Source of the DNA: Haloferax sp. Atlit-12N | GTDB lineage: Archaea > Halobacteriota > Halobacteria > Halobacteriales > Haloferacaceae | Direction: 5' to 3' | NCBI RefSeq assembly: GCF_003383095.1 | Contig: NZ_PSYW01000002.1 | Location: forward strand, 558,001-622,000 | Length of the DNA: 64,000 nt | Part shown: positions 33,287-41,822 of the stretch, piece by piece | Position numbering within the stretch: position 1 is the first letter of the stretch | How the letters are laid out: each line of letters starts with the position of its first letter | Translations under genes and position numbers: made by a program | The notes under the pieces: model-generated | The model's input: the letters and a program-made list of their open reading frames with translations, nothing else | Told to the model about the DNA's origin: nothing | The model's database searches: none

Positions 33287-33685
33287 ATGAGCGAGACCAT
33301 CGACGAGGACCTCTACCAGCGGACCCTCGCGCTGCTCGAGCCCGGCGATATCGAACTCGTCGGCGCCATCGTCCACACCGACCTCACCAGCCGTGAGGAC
33401 CTGGAGATGCAGGAACTGACCGTCGAAATCAACGAAGTCATCGCCGAGCACGCCGGGAAGGGCGACGCGTGGATTTACGCCGGCAACGACGACACCGACT
33501 TCTCGTCGAACCAGTTCCAGGGCCTCTCCGTCGAGGACGACGAGTTCGTCTGGGAGTGCCAACAGCTCGTCCGCGACGGCACGTTCGACCTCGTGTTCTA
33601 CTACGAGGCCATCGCCGACCAGGACGCCATCGTCGAGGGACTCGAAGCGCTCGACGACGTCGACCGCGTCACGCCGGTCCCCTGA
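33287..33685 (+). CDS. DUF5778 family protein
   Basis: A 132-residue acidic soluble protein of a haloarchaeal family (DUF5778, from memory) without known function. It begins MSETIDEDLYQRTLALLEPGDIELVGAIVHTD and is alpha/beta in pattern, with aromatic strands EFVWECQQL and FDLVFYYEAI. The start at 33287 is preferred because GTTTGTACC lies about 27 bases upstream. A T5 tract at 33717-33721, about 30 bases past the stop, probably ends the transcript before the heme operon. Confidence 0.72.
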   Translation: MSETIDEDLYQRTLALLEPGDIELVGAIVHTDLTSREDLEMQELTVEINEVIAEHAGKGDAWIYAGNDDTDFSSNQFQGLSVEDDEFVWECQQLVRDGTFDLVFYYEAIADQDAIVEGLEALDDVDRVTPVP

Positions 33686-33850
33686 CCGCGGCGACTCCTC
33701 GGCGTTCGAATCCTCCTTTTTAGTTCGCGAGCGGGGGCACTCGCTCTGTCCGCGTCGGCCGTTCACGGACGGTTCGCCGGGCGTTCGATTCTGTTCGCTG
33801 CGGTGAGAACAAGCGAGGCGTTTATCCGCCTCGCATCCCGAGTGATGCGC

Positions 33851-34912
33851 ATGATACAGGCGGACGCGGACCTCTCTCGTCTCGACCGCGCCATCGTCAA
33901 CGCCTTCCAGGGCGGCTTCCCCGTCGTCGAACGTCCCTTCGAGCCTGCGGCGGCCGCGCTGCGCGAGCGCGGGGTGGACGTGACGGCGACCGACCTCTGC
34001 GAGCGGGTTCGGACGCTCGACGAGGAGGGCGTTCTCTCCCGGTTCGGCGCGCTCGTCAACGCCGAGGAAATCGGTGGCACGGCGACGCTCGTCGCCATGC
34101 ACGCGCCGCCGGAGCGATTCGACGAGGTGGCCGAGCAGGTGAACGCCCACCGCGAGGTCGCGCACAACTACGAGCGCGAGCATCCCCACCTGAACATGTG
34201 GTTCGTCGTCTCGGTCGCCGAGGCGTCGCGGGTCGAGGAGGTGCTCGGCGACATCGAGGACGAAACGGGCCAAGCGACGTACAACATGCCCAAGCGCCGC
34301 GAGTTCCACGTCGGCGCGAAGTTCCTCCTCGACGGACCCATCTCGGACGGCGACCTCGACCTCTCGCACCTCGGCCCCGACGTGGAGCCGACAGACGCGC
34401 GCACCCTGACGCCCGACGAGCGCGACCTCGTCATGGAGATTCAGGGCGGCCTGCCGATTACGGAGACGCCCTACGCCGACGTGGCCGAGGCCATCGGACA
34501 GGAGCCGGCGTGGGTCGTCGAGACTATCAAGCGGTTCAATCTTGAGGGGAAAGTCCGCCGCGTCGGCGTCATCCCGAACCACTACGCGCTCGGCTACTCG
34601 GAAAACGGGATGACGGTCTGGAACGTCCCCGACGACCTCGTGGCGGAGGTCGGCCCCAAAATCGCCTCGCTGGACTTCGTCACTCACTGTTACCGCCGGC
34701 CGCGACACGAGGGCGTCTGGCCGTACAACTTCTTCGCGATGACCCACGGCCGCTCCGAAGAAGAGAGCGAGGCCCGCATCGAACAGGTGCGCGAGGTCAT
34801 GAGCGACTACTGGGACGTGGGCGACGACGACTGGGACACCCTGTTCTCGACGCGCATCCTGAAGAAGACGGGAATCAGACTGGACGAACGAGCCGAGGCG
34901 AACACGGAGTGA
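33851..34912 (+). CDS. ahbAB: Siroheme decarboxylase, fused AhbA/AhbB type
   Basis: A 353-residue protein made of two AsnC/Lrp-like halves (about 1-165 and 185-353). Each half starts with a helix-turn-helix-like region, DLSRLDRAIVNAFQGGFPVV and TPDERDLVMEIQGGLPIT. This is the layout of AhbA and AhbB/NirDL siroheme decarboxylases, which convert siroheme to didecarboxysiroheme in the alternative heme or heme-d1 pathway. Functional residues YNMPKRREFHVG and CYRRPRHEGVWPYNFFAM match the family. Methanogens carry the halves as separate genes. The start at 33851 is set by a TTTATCC box centred 27 bases upstream; an ATG six bases earlier is also possible. sirC follows two bases after the stop. Confidence 0.85.
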   Translation: MIQADADLSRLDRAIVNAFQGGFPVVERPFEPAAAALRERGVDVTATDLCERVRTLDEEGVLSRFGALVNAEEIGGTATLVAMHAPPERFDEVAEQVNAHREVAHNYEREHPHLNMWFVVSVAEASRVEEVLGDIEDETGQATYNMPKRREFHVGAKFLLDGPISDGDLDLSHLGPDVEPTDARTLTPDERDLVMEIQGGLPITETPYADVAEAIGQEPAWVVETIKRFNLEGKVRRVGVIPNHYALGYSENGMTVWNVPDDLVAEVGPKIASLDFVTHCYRRPRHEGVWPYNFFAMTHGRSEEESEARIEQVREVMSDYWDVGDDDWDTLFSTRILKKTGIRLDERAEANTE

Positions 34913-34913
34913 G

Positions 34914-35561
34914 ATGATTCCGCTGGTCCACGACCTCTCCGACGAAACGGTCGTCGTCTTCGGCGGGGGGCCCGTCGGCGCGCGGAAGGCCCGTCGGTTC
35001 GCCCGCGAGGCGCGGACCGTCGTCGTCAGCCCCGAGTTCGCCGACCGCGACTTCGGCGACGCGGAACTCGTTCGAGCGGCTCCCGCGCCCGACGAGGTTC
35101 CCGACTGGGTCGAGCGGTTCGCCCCGGCGCTCGTCGTCGCGGCGACGGACGACGACGCAGTGAACGACGCGGTCGTCGCGGCCGCCCGAGACGCCGGCGC
35201 GCTGGTCAACCGGGCCGACCGGAGCGGCGAGCGCGACGCGGGGAGCGTGGTCGTCCCGGCCACCGTCGAGGACGGCGACGTGTCGGTCGCCATCACGACC
35301 GGCGGCGCGAGCCCCGCCCTCTCGAAGCACCTCCGAGAGCGCATCGAAGCCGAGTTGGAGGGGGCAGGCGAGATGGCCGCGTTGACCGCGGAGCTTCGCG
35401 CGGAGCTCAAGGCGTCCGACCGGTCGCCAACTGAGCGCCGTGATGCGATTCGAGCGGTTGTGCGAAACCCGTCAGTTTGGAAGGCTTTACGTACCGGCGA
35501 TGCAAACCCCCGCCAAGAGGCAGCGCGCGTGATACGAGACACACAGCGAGGTGATTTATGA
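34914..35561 (+). CDS. sirC: Precorrin-2 dehydrogenase / siroheme synthase N-terminal type
   Basis: A 215-residue Rossmann enzyme that oxidises precorrin-2 to sirohydrochlorin with NAD (and in some relatives also chelates iron). The NAD-binding motif is VVVFGGGPVGARKARRF (12-28). LVVAATDDDAVNDAVVAAAR and the SVAITTGGASPALSKHLRERIE segment are those of the SirC/Met8/CysG-N family. It starts two bases after the siroheme decarboxylase and its stop overlaps hemA by four bases, so the three genes are one operon for siroheme and heme. Confidence 0.92.
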   Translation: MIPLVHDLSDETVVVFGGGPVGARKARRFAREARTVVVSPEFADRDFGDAELVRAAPAPDEVPDWVERFAPALVVAATDDDAVNDAVVAAARDAGALVNRADRSGERDAGSVVVPATVEDGDVSVAITTGGASPALSKHLRERIEAELEGAGEMAALTAELRAELKASDRSPTERRDAIRAVVRNPSVWKALRTGDANPRQEAARVIRDTQRGDL

Positions 35562-36952
35562 GAGATTCGGGCGTCATCTCCGGTGTGAGCGTCGCCCACG
35601 ACCGGGCCAGCGTTCGCGAGATAGAAGCCGCTTCGAGCGACGACGTTCAGACCGTCGTCGAGCGACTTCTCACCCGCGACGGCGTCTCCGAGGCGTTCTC
35701 GCTCCAGACGTGTAACCGCGCCGAGGCGTACGTCGTCACCGACGACGCGACCGACGGCCGCCGCGCGCTCGACGACTTCGCTCCCGACGTCCGAGACGGG
35801 AGCGTCCGCCACATGGACCACGAAGAGACACTCCGCCACCTCATGCGCGTGGCGTCGGGGCTCGAATCGCTCGTCCTCGGCGAGGACCAGATTCTCGGAC
35901 AGGTCAAAGCCGGCATCGAGGCCGCCCGCGAGCAGAACGCCATCGGCCCGATGCTCGAAGACGCGCTCATGAAGGCCGTCCACGTCGGCGAACGCGCCCG
36001 CGAGGAGACGGCCATCAACGAGGGTGCCGTCTCGCTCGGGAGCGCCGCCGTCAGGCTCGCCCGGGCTGAACTCGACGCCCCCATCGGCGAGGTCGAAGCC
36101 CTCGTCGTCGGGGCCGGCGAGATGGGCACGCTCGCGACGAAGGCACTCGCGTCGGTCGACGTGGGTGACCTCGTCGTCGCGAACCGGACGGTCGCCAACG
36201 CCCGCCACCTCGCCCACGAGGTTCCGGGCGTCTCGACCGCAACCGGACTGGGGGACCTCCGTGGTCGCCTCCGCGACGCCGAACTCGTCATCACGGCAAC
36301 GAGCAGTCCCGAGTACGTCGTCACGCCGGACCAGTTGGACGACGCCGGCGAGACGATGCTCATCGACATCGCCCAGCCGCGGGACGTCGACCCCGCCGCC
36401 GACGACCTCGACGGCGTTCGCGTCCGCGACATCGACGATTTGGAAACGGTGACAGACCGGACCGCGGAGCGCCGCGAACGCGCCGCCCGCGAGGTCGAGG
36501 CGATGATCGACGACGAGTTCGACCGCCTGCTCGCCGCCTACAAGCGCAAGCGCGCCGACGAGGCCATCAGTTCGATGTACGAGGCCGCAGAGCACGTCAA
36601 GCGCCGCGAGGTGTCGACGGCGCTGTCGAAGCTCGAAGCCCAAGGCGACCTCACCGACGAGCAGCGCGAGACGGTCGAGTCGCTCGCGGACGCGCTCATC
36701 GGTCAAATCCTCGCCGCGCCGACCAAGAGCCTCCGCGACGCCGCCGGCGACGACGACTGGACGACCATCCAGACCGCCATGCGGCTGTTCGACCCCGGCT
36801 TCGACGACCTCGGCGCGTCGGAGTCGGCCGACCCGTCCGAGCCGTCCGGGCCGTCTATCGAGTTCTCGGGCGAGCCGCCGGAGGACCTCGACCGCGAGGC
36901 GCTCGAAGGCGAGGTGCCCCGGCGCGTCCTCGAACAGCTCTCGGACGACTGA
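35558..36952 (+). CDS. hemA: Glutamyl-tRNA reductase
   Basis: A 464-residue enzyme that reduces glutamyl-tRNA(Glu) to glutamate-1-semialdehyde with NADPH, the first committed step of tetrapyrrole synthesis. The nucleophilic Cys is C52 (LQTCNRAEAYVV). The NADPH motif is VVGAGEMGTLATKAL (about 183-197). The C-terminal dimerisation domain occupies about 310-420. A Ser/Pro/Glu-rich tail of about 50 residues (SESADPSEPSGPS) is an addition. The ATG overlaps the sirC stop (ATGA). Confidence 0.97.
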   Translation: MRDSGVISGVSVAHDRASVREIEAASSDDVQTVVERLLTRDGVSEAFSLQTCNRAEAYVVTDDATDGRRALDDFAPDVRDGSVRHMDHEETLRHLMRVASGLESLVLGEDQILGQVKAGIEAAREQNAIGPMLEDALMKAVHVGERAREETAINEGAVSLGSAAVRLARAELDAPIGEVEALVVGAGEMGTLATKALASVDVGDLVVANRTVANARHLAHEVPGVSTATGLGDLRGRLRDAELVITATSSPEYVVTPDQLDDAGETMLIDIAQPRDVDPAADDLDGVRVRDIDDLETVTDRTAERRERAAREVEAMIDDEFDRLLAAYKRKRADEAISSMYEAAEHVKRREVSTALSKLEAQGDLTDEQRETVESLADALIGQILAAPTKSLRDAAGDDDWTTIQTAMRLFDPGFDDLGASESADPSEPSGPSIEFSGEPPEDLDREALEGEVPRRVLEQLSDD

Positions 36953-37013
36953 CGGCGGGCGAAGCGGCCGACCGGCGAACCTTCTTATCCGAACGCGGAG
37001 CCACTCCGCGACG

Positions 37014-37562
37014 ATGTCACCGCCCAGACCGTCAGCGACGACTCCCGTTCGCCGCGTCCGTCCCGACGCCGACCGCCGACGAGCCGTCGTCCGCGCGTGT
37101 CCGACCGTCGGCCGACGCCTCGTGAACCGCCTCCGAGCGCGAGCCCGCCGCCGTCTCGTCGAGGCGACCCCGAGACGTCGAGTGTGCGACCTCGACGACG
37201 TCGCCCGGGCGACCGTCGTCGGAACCGTCGCCACCGTCGCGGGCGACGGGCCGGCCGTGGAACGCTGGGTCGACGACGAGAACGCGGGCAGCAACTGGCG
37301 AGGCGAGCGCACAGTCGTCGGCCGCGCGACCCGCCCGTTCGTTCTCCGAGACGCCACCGGCGAGGTCCGGGTCCGCGTCCCGCCGGCCGGAAGCGTGGTG
37401 TTCGTCGGCGACGGAGACGACGGAAACGACGGAAACGACGGAGAGACCGGCGTCGTCGCCCGCGGCGACGAGATATCGGTCACGGGGCGAGTCGCTCGCG
37501 GCCGTGGCGGGCGGCGGCTCCTGACGGGGCCGCGGTTCGTCGTCCGCGCGGTTGGGACGTGA
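37014..37562 (+). CDS. Hypothetical protein with a GIDE/OB-like domain
   Basis: A 182-residue protein. Residues 1-55 are Arg/Pro-rich and look like a poorly folded or nucleic-acid-contacting region. Residues 60-182 show a beta-rich pattern (ATVVGTVATVAGDG, TRPFVLRDATGEVRVRVPP, GDEISVTGRVARG) resembling the GIDE/BAM domain seen in MUL1-type and some archaeal membrane proteins, or an OB fold. No transmembrane helix is present. A short Asp/Gly/Asn repeat (GDGDDGNDGNDG) interrupts the domain and comes from a 9-base DNA repeat around 37420-37440. TATA TTCTTATCC is about 28 bases upstream of the ATG. Confidence 0.6.
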   Translation: MSPPRPSATTPVRRVRPDADRRRAVVRACPTVGRRLVNRLRARARRRLVEATPRRRVCDLDDVARATVVGTVATVAGDGPAVERWVDDENAGSNWRGERTVVGRATRPFVLRDATGEVRVRVPPAGSVVFVGDGDDGNDGNDGETGVVARGDEISVTGRVARGRGGRRLLTGPRFVVRAVGT

Positions 37563-37607
37563 CAATCCGGCAGAATCCTTATCGGGGTGCCACCCGACGG
37601 GTTCGGC

Positions 37608-37883
37608 ATGGCAGACCTGCTCTCGGACGATGAAATCGACGCACAACTCGGGTCGGATTGGGAACGCGACGGCGACGAAATCGTCCGCGTCTACGAGTTC
37701 GACGACTACCTCAACGGCGTGGCGTTCGCCGCCAGCGTGGGCGAGGTCGCCGAAGAGGAGTTCCACCACCCCGAAATAACGATTCGGTACCAGAAGGTCG
37801 AGGTCCGCCTCACGAGCCACGAGGAGGGCGGAATCACCGAGAAGGACCTCCGACTCGCCGACCTGTTCGACGACGAACTGTGA
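37608..37883 (+). CDS. Pterin-4a-carbinolamine dehydratase
   Basis: A 91-residue PCD/DCoH-family protein that dehydrates 4a-hydroxytetrahydrobiopterin. The active-site motif EEFHHPEITIRYQKVEVRL (about 55-73) carries the His-His-Pro signature, with the second part of the site in SHEEGGITEKDLRLA. In archaea lacking aromatic hydroxylases the enzyme may serve molybdopterin or other pterin recycling. The ATG at 37608 has CCTTATC centred 28 bases upstream. It overlaps the following LWR-salt gene by four bases. Confidence 0.9.
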   Translation: MADLLSDDEIDAQLGSDWERDGDEIVRVYEFDDYLNGVAFAASVGEVAEEEFHHPEITIRYQKVEVRLTSHEEGGITEKDLRLADLFDDEL

Positions 37884-38275
37884 GCGACGAGGGGACCGCG
37901 ACGCTCACCTACGTCTTCAGGGTCCGCTTCCGCCTCGATTCGGCTTCGGGCGTCGAAACCGACCCGCAGGAGTTCGAGACGACGGTCCACGTCACGCCGC
38001 CGCCGCCCGGCGAGGAGGGCTGGCTACTGTTCCGCGACGCGCTCTGGCGGGGCGAGGTGAACGACGAGCGCCACGCTCGCGACCTTGCGGCGTCGTGGCT
38101 CGATGTGCCCGTCGTCTCGTGTTCGTTCTCCGAACTCCGGGGCGACGAGGCGTCGCTGGACGCGTTCCGCGAGGCCGTCGCCGCGGACCTCGACGCGTTC
38201 AACGCCGACTCGGTCCGCGAGGTGCTCCACAAGTACTTCGGGAGCGCGATTCGCGTCGAATCGACTGATTCCTGA
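37880..38275 (+). CDS. LWR-salt domain protein
   Basis: A 131-residue protein of the haloarchaeal LWR-salt family, named for the motif FRDALWRGEVND (visible at about 49-60). It has an N-terminal YVFRVRFRLDSASG strand pair and a C-terminal helix REVLHKYFGSAIRVE. The function is unknown. The GTG start (37880) overlaps the stop of the pterin dehydratase (GTGA), so the two are translationally coupled. That linkage is the only hint at a role. Confidence 0.82.
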   Translation: MSDEGTATLTYVFRVRFRLDSASGVETDPQEFETTVHVTPPPPGEEGWLLFRDALWRGEVNDERHARDLAASWLDVPVVSCSFSELRGDEASLDAFREAVAADLDAFNADSVREVLHKYFGSAIRVESTDS

Positions 38276-38287
38276 CGCGGGGGAAGA

Positions 38288-38296
38288 CATTTATCC
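38288..38296 (+). promoter_or_regulatory. TATA box of the HAD phosphatase gene
   Basis: ACATTTATC, centred about 29 bases before the ATG at 38322, immediately after the LWR-salt stop codon. Confidence 0.5.
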
Positions 38297-38321
38297 ACGC
38301 CTGACGTACTGTATTGTCCGA

Positions 38322-38990
38322 ATGGTCGCCGATGACTACGATTTCTGGCTGTTCGACCTCGATGGGACCCTCGTCGATGCCGAGTGGTCGTACACGCGCG
38401 ACGTGTTCGACCGCGTCGGTGACCGACTGGGCCGCCAGTTCACGGACCGCGAAGCCGAGACCATCTGGCACGGTCTCGGCGGCGCGCGCGACCCGATGCT
38501 CCGCGAGTGGGGCATCGACCCCGCCGAGTTCTGGCCCGCGTTCCACCGCGAGGAAGACCCCGCAAAGCGAGCAGAAGTGACGTACCTCCACGACGACGCC
38601 GAGCGCCTCATCGAAGAGATTCACGCCGCCGGCCGACCGGTCGGCATCGTCACGCACTGCCAACAGTTCCTGACCGACCCCGTGTTGGACCACCTCGACG
38701 TGCGCGACTGGTTCGACGCCGTCGTCTGCTGTACCGAGGAAACTGGGTGGAAACCCGACGCCGCGCCGGTGCGACGCGCTATCGGCGAACTGGGACTCGA
38801 CGACCGAGTCCTGACCGACGGCGGCACCGCGGGCGTCCTCGCCGGCGACGGCGAAAGTGACATCGGGGCCGCGTGGAACGCCGGCTTGGACGGTATCCAC
38901 GTCGAGCGCCACGGACCCGAACACCGCGGGCGCTGCGTGCTCGGCGAGTACCGCGTCGAGAGCTTCGACGACCTCGTTCGGTCCCGCTGA
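38322..38990 (+). CDS. HAD-family hydrolase (phosphoglycolate-phosphatase-like)
   Basis: A 222-residue haloacid-dehalogenase-fold phosphatase. Motif I is FDLDGTLVD (D12 nucleophile, D14 acid/base). Motif II is IVTHCQQ. Motif III lysine is in TGWKPDAAP and motif IV is AGDGESDIGAAWNAG. The helical cap lies between motifs I and II (C1 type), as in phosphoglycolate phosphatase and beta-phosphoglucomutase. The substrate is not identifiable. It is a single gene with its own promoter. Confidence 0.9.
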   Translation: MVADDYDFWLFDLDGTLVDAEWSYTRDVFDRVGDRLGRQFTDREAETIWHGLGGARDPMLREWGIDPAEFWPAFHREEDPAKRAEVTYLHDDAERLIEEIHAAGRPVGIVTHCQQFLTDPVLDHLDVRDWFDAVVCCTEETGWKPDAAPVRRAIGELGLDDRVLTDGGTAGVLAGDGESDIGAAWNAGLDGIHVERHGPEHRGRCVLGEYRVESFDDLVRSR

Positions 38991-39071
38991 ACGGGGCGAT
39001 TCCGCTCGAAGCGGTGCTGCGACGGGAGCGGCAGTCCACAGACAAAGAAATCGACGCTCGGGAGAGGGCGC

Positions 39072-39818
39072 TCAGGATAGCGTGTGTTCGGGCGTCGGGC
39101 GGGCGAAGATATCGCCGGTGCTCGTGACGGCGACCTGAATGTCCTCGTAGGGGAACCGGACTTCGATGCCGGGACGCTCTTCGGCCTCGACGACGGGTCG
39201 AAGCAGTTCTTCGAGCGCGTCGGTGTCGATGTACTCGTACAGTGGGGTTTCGATGGCCGAGAGCCCGCCGTAGGACTCGACGGCCTCGACCACGACGATA
39301 CCGAGTTCCTCGTCGCCGAGCCACTGCCCGACGAGCTCCCAGTTGTCGTCGAGGCTGAACGTGGCTTCGGCGGCCGCGTCGGCGTGTTCTTCGAGCGCCT
39401 GCGTGACCGCGGAGGCGCCGACCGCGAGCGCGGAGTCGACGCTGTCGTCGTCGACGAGGCTCCGGACCCGCTGGAGGACCGTCGCGAGGTCGCCGGGGCC
39501 CGCTTTCTGGACGTACTCGGTGACGCCGGCGGTCGAGGCGACGTCGGCGACCTCGGGCCACGATTTCGCCGTGAACAGGAGGATTGGGATCTCGGCGTGT
39601 TCTTGCCGAACGGCTTTGACGAGCGGCACCCCGTTGGGGAGCACGAGCGAGTCGCTCACGACGCAGTCGACCGACTCAACCGAGATAACGCCGAGCGCCT
39701 CGGTCGCCGACTCGGCAGTCAGAAGAGAGACGGCGTCGAGTTGGCGGAACGCGGCTTCCGAGAGGGCGAGCATCTCGGGGTCGTCGTCGACGTGTAGGAC
39801 CTTCAGAGGGCGGTTCAT
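39072..39818 (-). CDS. Response regulator with HalOD1 output domain
   Basis: A 248-residue receiver protein. The REC domain occupies 1-125: acidic pocket D11-D13 (VLHVDDDPEM), phospho-accepting D56 (DCVVSDSLVLP) and K85 (LLFTAKSW). Residues about 150-248 match the haloarchaeal HalOD1 output domain (VVVEAVESYGGLSAIETPLYEYID, then IQVAVTSTGDIFA), whose action is unknown. There is no DNA-binding domain. An orphan 7TM kinase is in the window at 10201, but nothing links them. The start at 39818 has a TATA box 28 bases upstream; an in-frame start five codons earlier is rejected. Confidence 0.88.
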   Translation of the reverse strand: MNRPLKVLHVDDDPEMLALSEAAFRQLDAVSLLTAESATEALGVISVESVDCVVSDSLVLPNGVPLVKAVRQEHAEIPILLFTAKSWPEVADVASTAGVTEYVQKAGPGDLATVLQRVRSLVDDDSVDSALAVGASAVTQALEEHADAAAEATFSLDDNWELVGQWLGDEELGIVVVEAVESYGGLSAIETPLYEYIDTDALEELLRPVVEAEERPGIEVRFPYEDIQVAVTSTGDIFARPTPEHTLS

Positions 39819-39842
39819 ATACCAGTTGTACACGCTACGCCG

Positions 39843-39849
39843 ATAAAAA
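39843..39849 (-). promoter_or_regulatory. TATA box of the HalOD1 response regulator
   Basis: The minus strand reads TTTTTAT, centred 28 bases before the ATG at 39818. Confidence 0.55.
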
Positions 39850-39929
39850 CGTTCTACTTATTTTATACTTCAGCGGGAGATGAATATCTAAACGGATCAC
39901 GGCCGGTTTCTAAAGGGTTACGTCGTCTT

Positions 39930-41822
39930 TCAGTCCCTCTCGAACCCTACGAGGCCGTCAATCGCGTCGTCGCTCGTCGCGAGCGCGTCGCGAAGCGAGG
40001 CGACGCCGGCTTTCTCCGTCCGGGCGGGATTCGCGAGGACGGCGACCCGCTGTTTTCCGAGCGAGACGAAACCAAGCCCGAGCGAGTCGGCGGTCGCGCG
40101 GAGGCCGAGACCGGCATCGGCGCGGCCGGCGGCGACCGCCCTCGCGGGGCTCTCGAACGCCTTCGTCCCGCGGTCGAACCCCTCGATTGCCTCGACGAGT
40201 TCGTGTCGGGTCGTCCCGCGCTCGTCGGCGAGGGCGGCGACGGCGTTGCCGAGGTCGGTCCGCAACCCGGAGTTGGAGTCGCGGTTGATGAAGCTGAGGT
40301 CGTCGTCTACGAGGTCCGCGAGCCCGGACACCCCGTCGGGGTTGCCGTCGGGGACGACGAGCCCCCACTCACGGGTCCACGAGCCGAGTTCGACCGCGTC
40401 GATGCCCTCGGTGGCGTCGCCCCGGTCGCCCGCGACGACGGCCACGTCCGAGATGCCGTCTCGGAGCCGTCGCAGGCCCTCCCGGGAGCCGAATGGCAGG
40501 TACCGCGGCGACGACACGCGGTCGAGCAGGCGAGAGAGCGCGGGGTCGTCCTCGCCGACGCCGAGCAGTTCCGGCGCGCGAACGTCGGGCGAGAACAGTT
40601 TGACCGTCACCGACTCACCCTCGGCGAGGTACTCGACGTCGGCCGGGACCTCGACGACGCCGTCGGCCTCGACGAGACTCGTCGTCGCGCCGGACCCCTT
40701 ATCCACGGGGTAGACGAGCGTCTTCCCGTCGCCGTCGGCGACCAGTCCGACCGGCATGAGCCGCGTTCGTCCCTCGGCGTATCGCTCACGGGCGGCCATC
40801 GTTCCCTCGACCGTCGCGGTTCGAGGCTCTGAGAGGCCGGCGGCGTCGCGGATTGCCGGCGCGACGAACGTCCGGAAGATGGTGAGCGCGGAGACCGGGT
40901 AGCCGGGCAGGCCGACGTAGGCGCTCCCCTCGCCGAGCGTGCCGACGAGCATGGGTTTCCCGGGCTTGACGGAGACGCCGTGCAGCAGGAGCTCGCCGCG
41001 CTCTTCGACCACGCGGTAGATGACGTCGACCGCGCTCGCGGACGTGGAGCCCGACGAGAGCACGAGGTCGCACTCGTCGGCCGCCCGGCGGAGCAGGCGC
41101 TCCATCTCCTCGTAGTCGTCGCCCGCGTGGGGGTAGAGCTTCGGGACGCCGCCGGCCTCTTCGACCCCCGCGGCGATGGTGTAGGAGTTCACGTCGTAGA
41201 TTTCGCCCGCCTCGGGGCGCAGTTCGTCGCCCGGCCGGACGAGCTCGTCGCCGGTCGAGACGATGCCCACGGTCGGCTTCCCGCGGACCGGCACCTCGTC
41301 GAGGCCGAGCGCCGACAGCAGGCCGATTTCGCGGGGCGTCAGGCGCGTTCCGGGGCCGAGTGCGCGAGCGCCGGCGGCGATGTCGGTTCCGGCGGGCATC
41401 ACGCTGTCGCCGGGGGCGACCGACGAGTAGACGACGAGCGAGCCCTCTCGCTCCTCGGTTCGCTCCACGATGACGACGGCGTCCGCGCCCGGCGGCATCA
41501 CCGCGCCGGTGGAGATTTCGACGGCGGTCCCGGGGTCGACCGTCACGTCCGGTTCGTTGCCGGCGTGGACCTCTCCGATGAGGTCGAGTTCGGCCGGCTC
41601 GGCCTCGTCCGCGCCGAAGGTGTCGCGGGCGTGGACGGCGTAGCCGTCCATACTCGCGCGGTCGAAGCCGGGCACGTCGAGTTGGGCGTCGATTCGCTCG
41701 GCGAGGACGCGGCCGCGGGCGTCTTCGAGCGCCACCGTCTCGGCGTCGGGCGTCAGGTCGAGCGACGCGATGGCCTCGCGGGCGTCCGCCGGCGAGGCGA
41801 GGTCGCGGAACTGCTTTCTCAT
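39930..41822 (-). CDS. moeA: Molybdopterin molybdotransferase MoeA with periplasmic-binding-like C-terminal domain
   Basis: A 630-residue fusion. Residues 1-400 are MoeA, which inserts molybdate (or tungstate) into adenylylated molybdopterin: DRASMDGYAVHARDTFGA, VSTGDELVRPGDEL and VLSSGSTSASAVD are family motifs. Residues about 405-630 are a PBP-like (PF12727-type) domain (LPFGSREGLRRLRDGISDVAVVAGDRGD, then LSFINRDSNSGLRTDLG). This domain is common in archaeal MoeA and is thought to bind metal oxyanion or sense ligand. Its ATG overlaps the stop of the upstream moeA (ATGA at 41819-41822), so they form an operon. The GTG three codons earlier is rejected. Confidence 0.93.
   Translation of the reverse strand: MRKQFRDLASPADAREAIASLDLTPDAETVALEDARGRVLAERIDAQLDVPGFDRASMDGYAVHARDTFGADEAEPAELDLIGEVHAGNEPDVTVDPGTAVEISTGAVMPPGADAVVIVERTEEREGSLVVYSSVAPGDSVMPAGTDIAAGARALGPGTRLTPREIGLLSALGLDEVPVRGKPTVGIVSTGDELVRPGDELRPEAGEIYDVNSYTIAAGVEEAGGVPKLYPHAGDDYEEMERLLRRAADECDLVLSSGSTSASAVDVIYRVVEERGELLLHGVSVKPGKPMLVGTLGEGSAYVGLPGYPVSALTIFRTFVAPAIRDAAGLSEPRTATVEGTMAARERYAEGRTRLMPVGLVADGDGKTLVYPVDKGSGATTSLVEADGVVEVPADVEYLAEGESVTVKLFSPDVRAPELLGVGEDDPALSRLLDRVSSPRYLPFGSREGLRRLRDGISDVAVVAGDRGDATEGIDAVELGSWTREWGLVVPDGNPDGVSGLADLVDDDLSFINRDSNSGLRTDLGNAVAALADERGTTRHELVEAIEGFDRGTKAFESPARAVAAGRADAGLGLRATADSLGLGFVSLGKQRVAVLANPARTEKAGVASLRDALATSDDAIDGLVGFERD

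Noticed and set aside
33233-37609. A 1458-codon open frame on the minus strand opposite the siroheme/heme operon
   Set aside because: It is antisense to four well-identified genes and has a biased low-complexity composition. Long spurious frames are normal in GC-rich haloarchaeal DNA.
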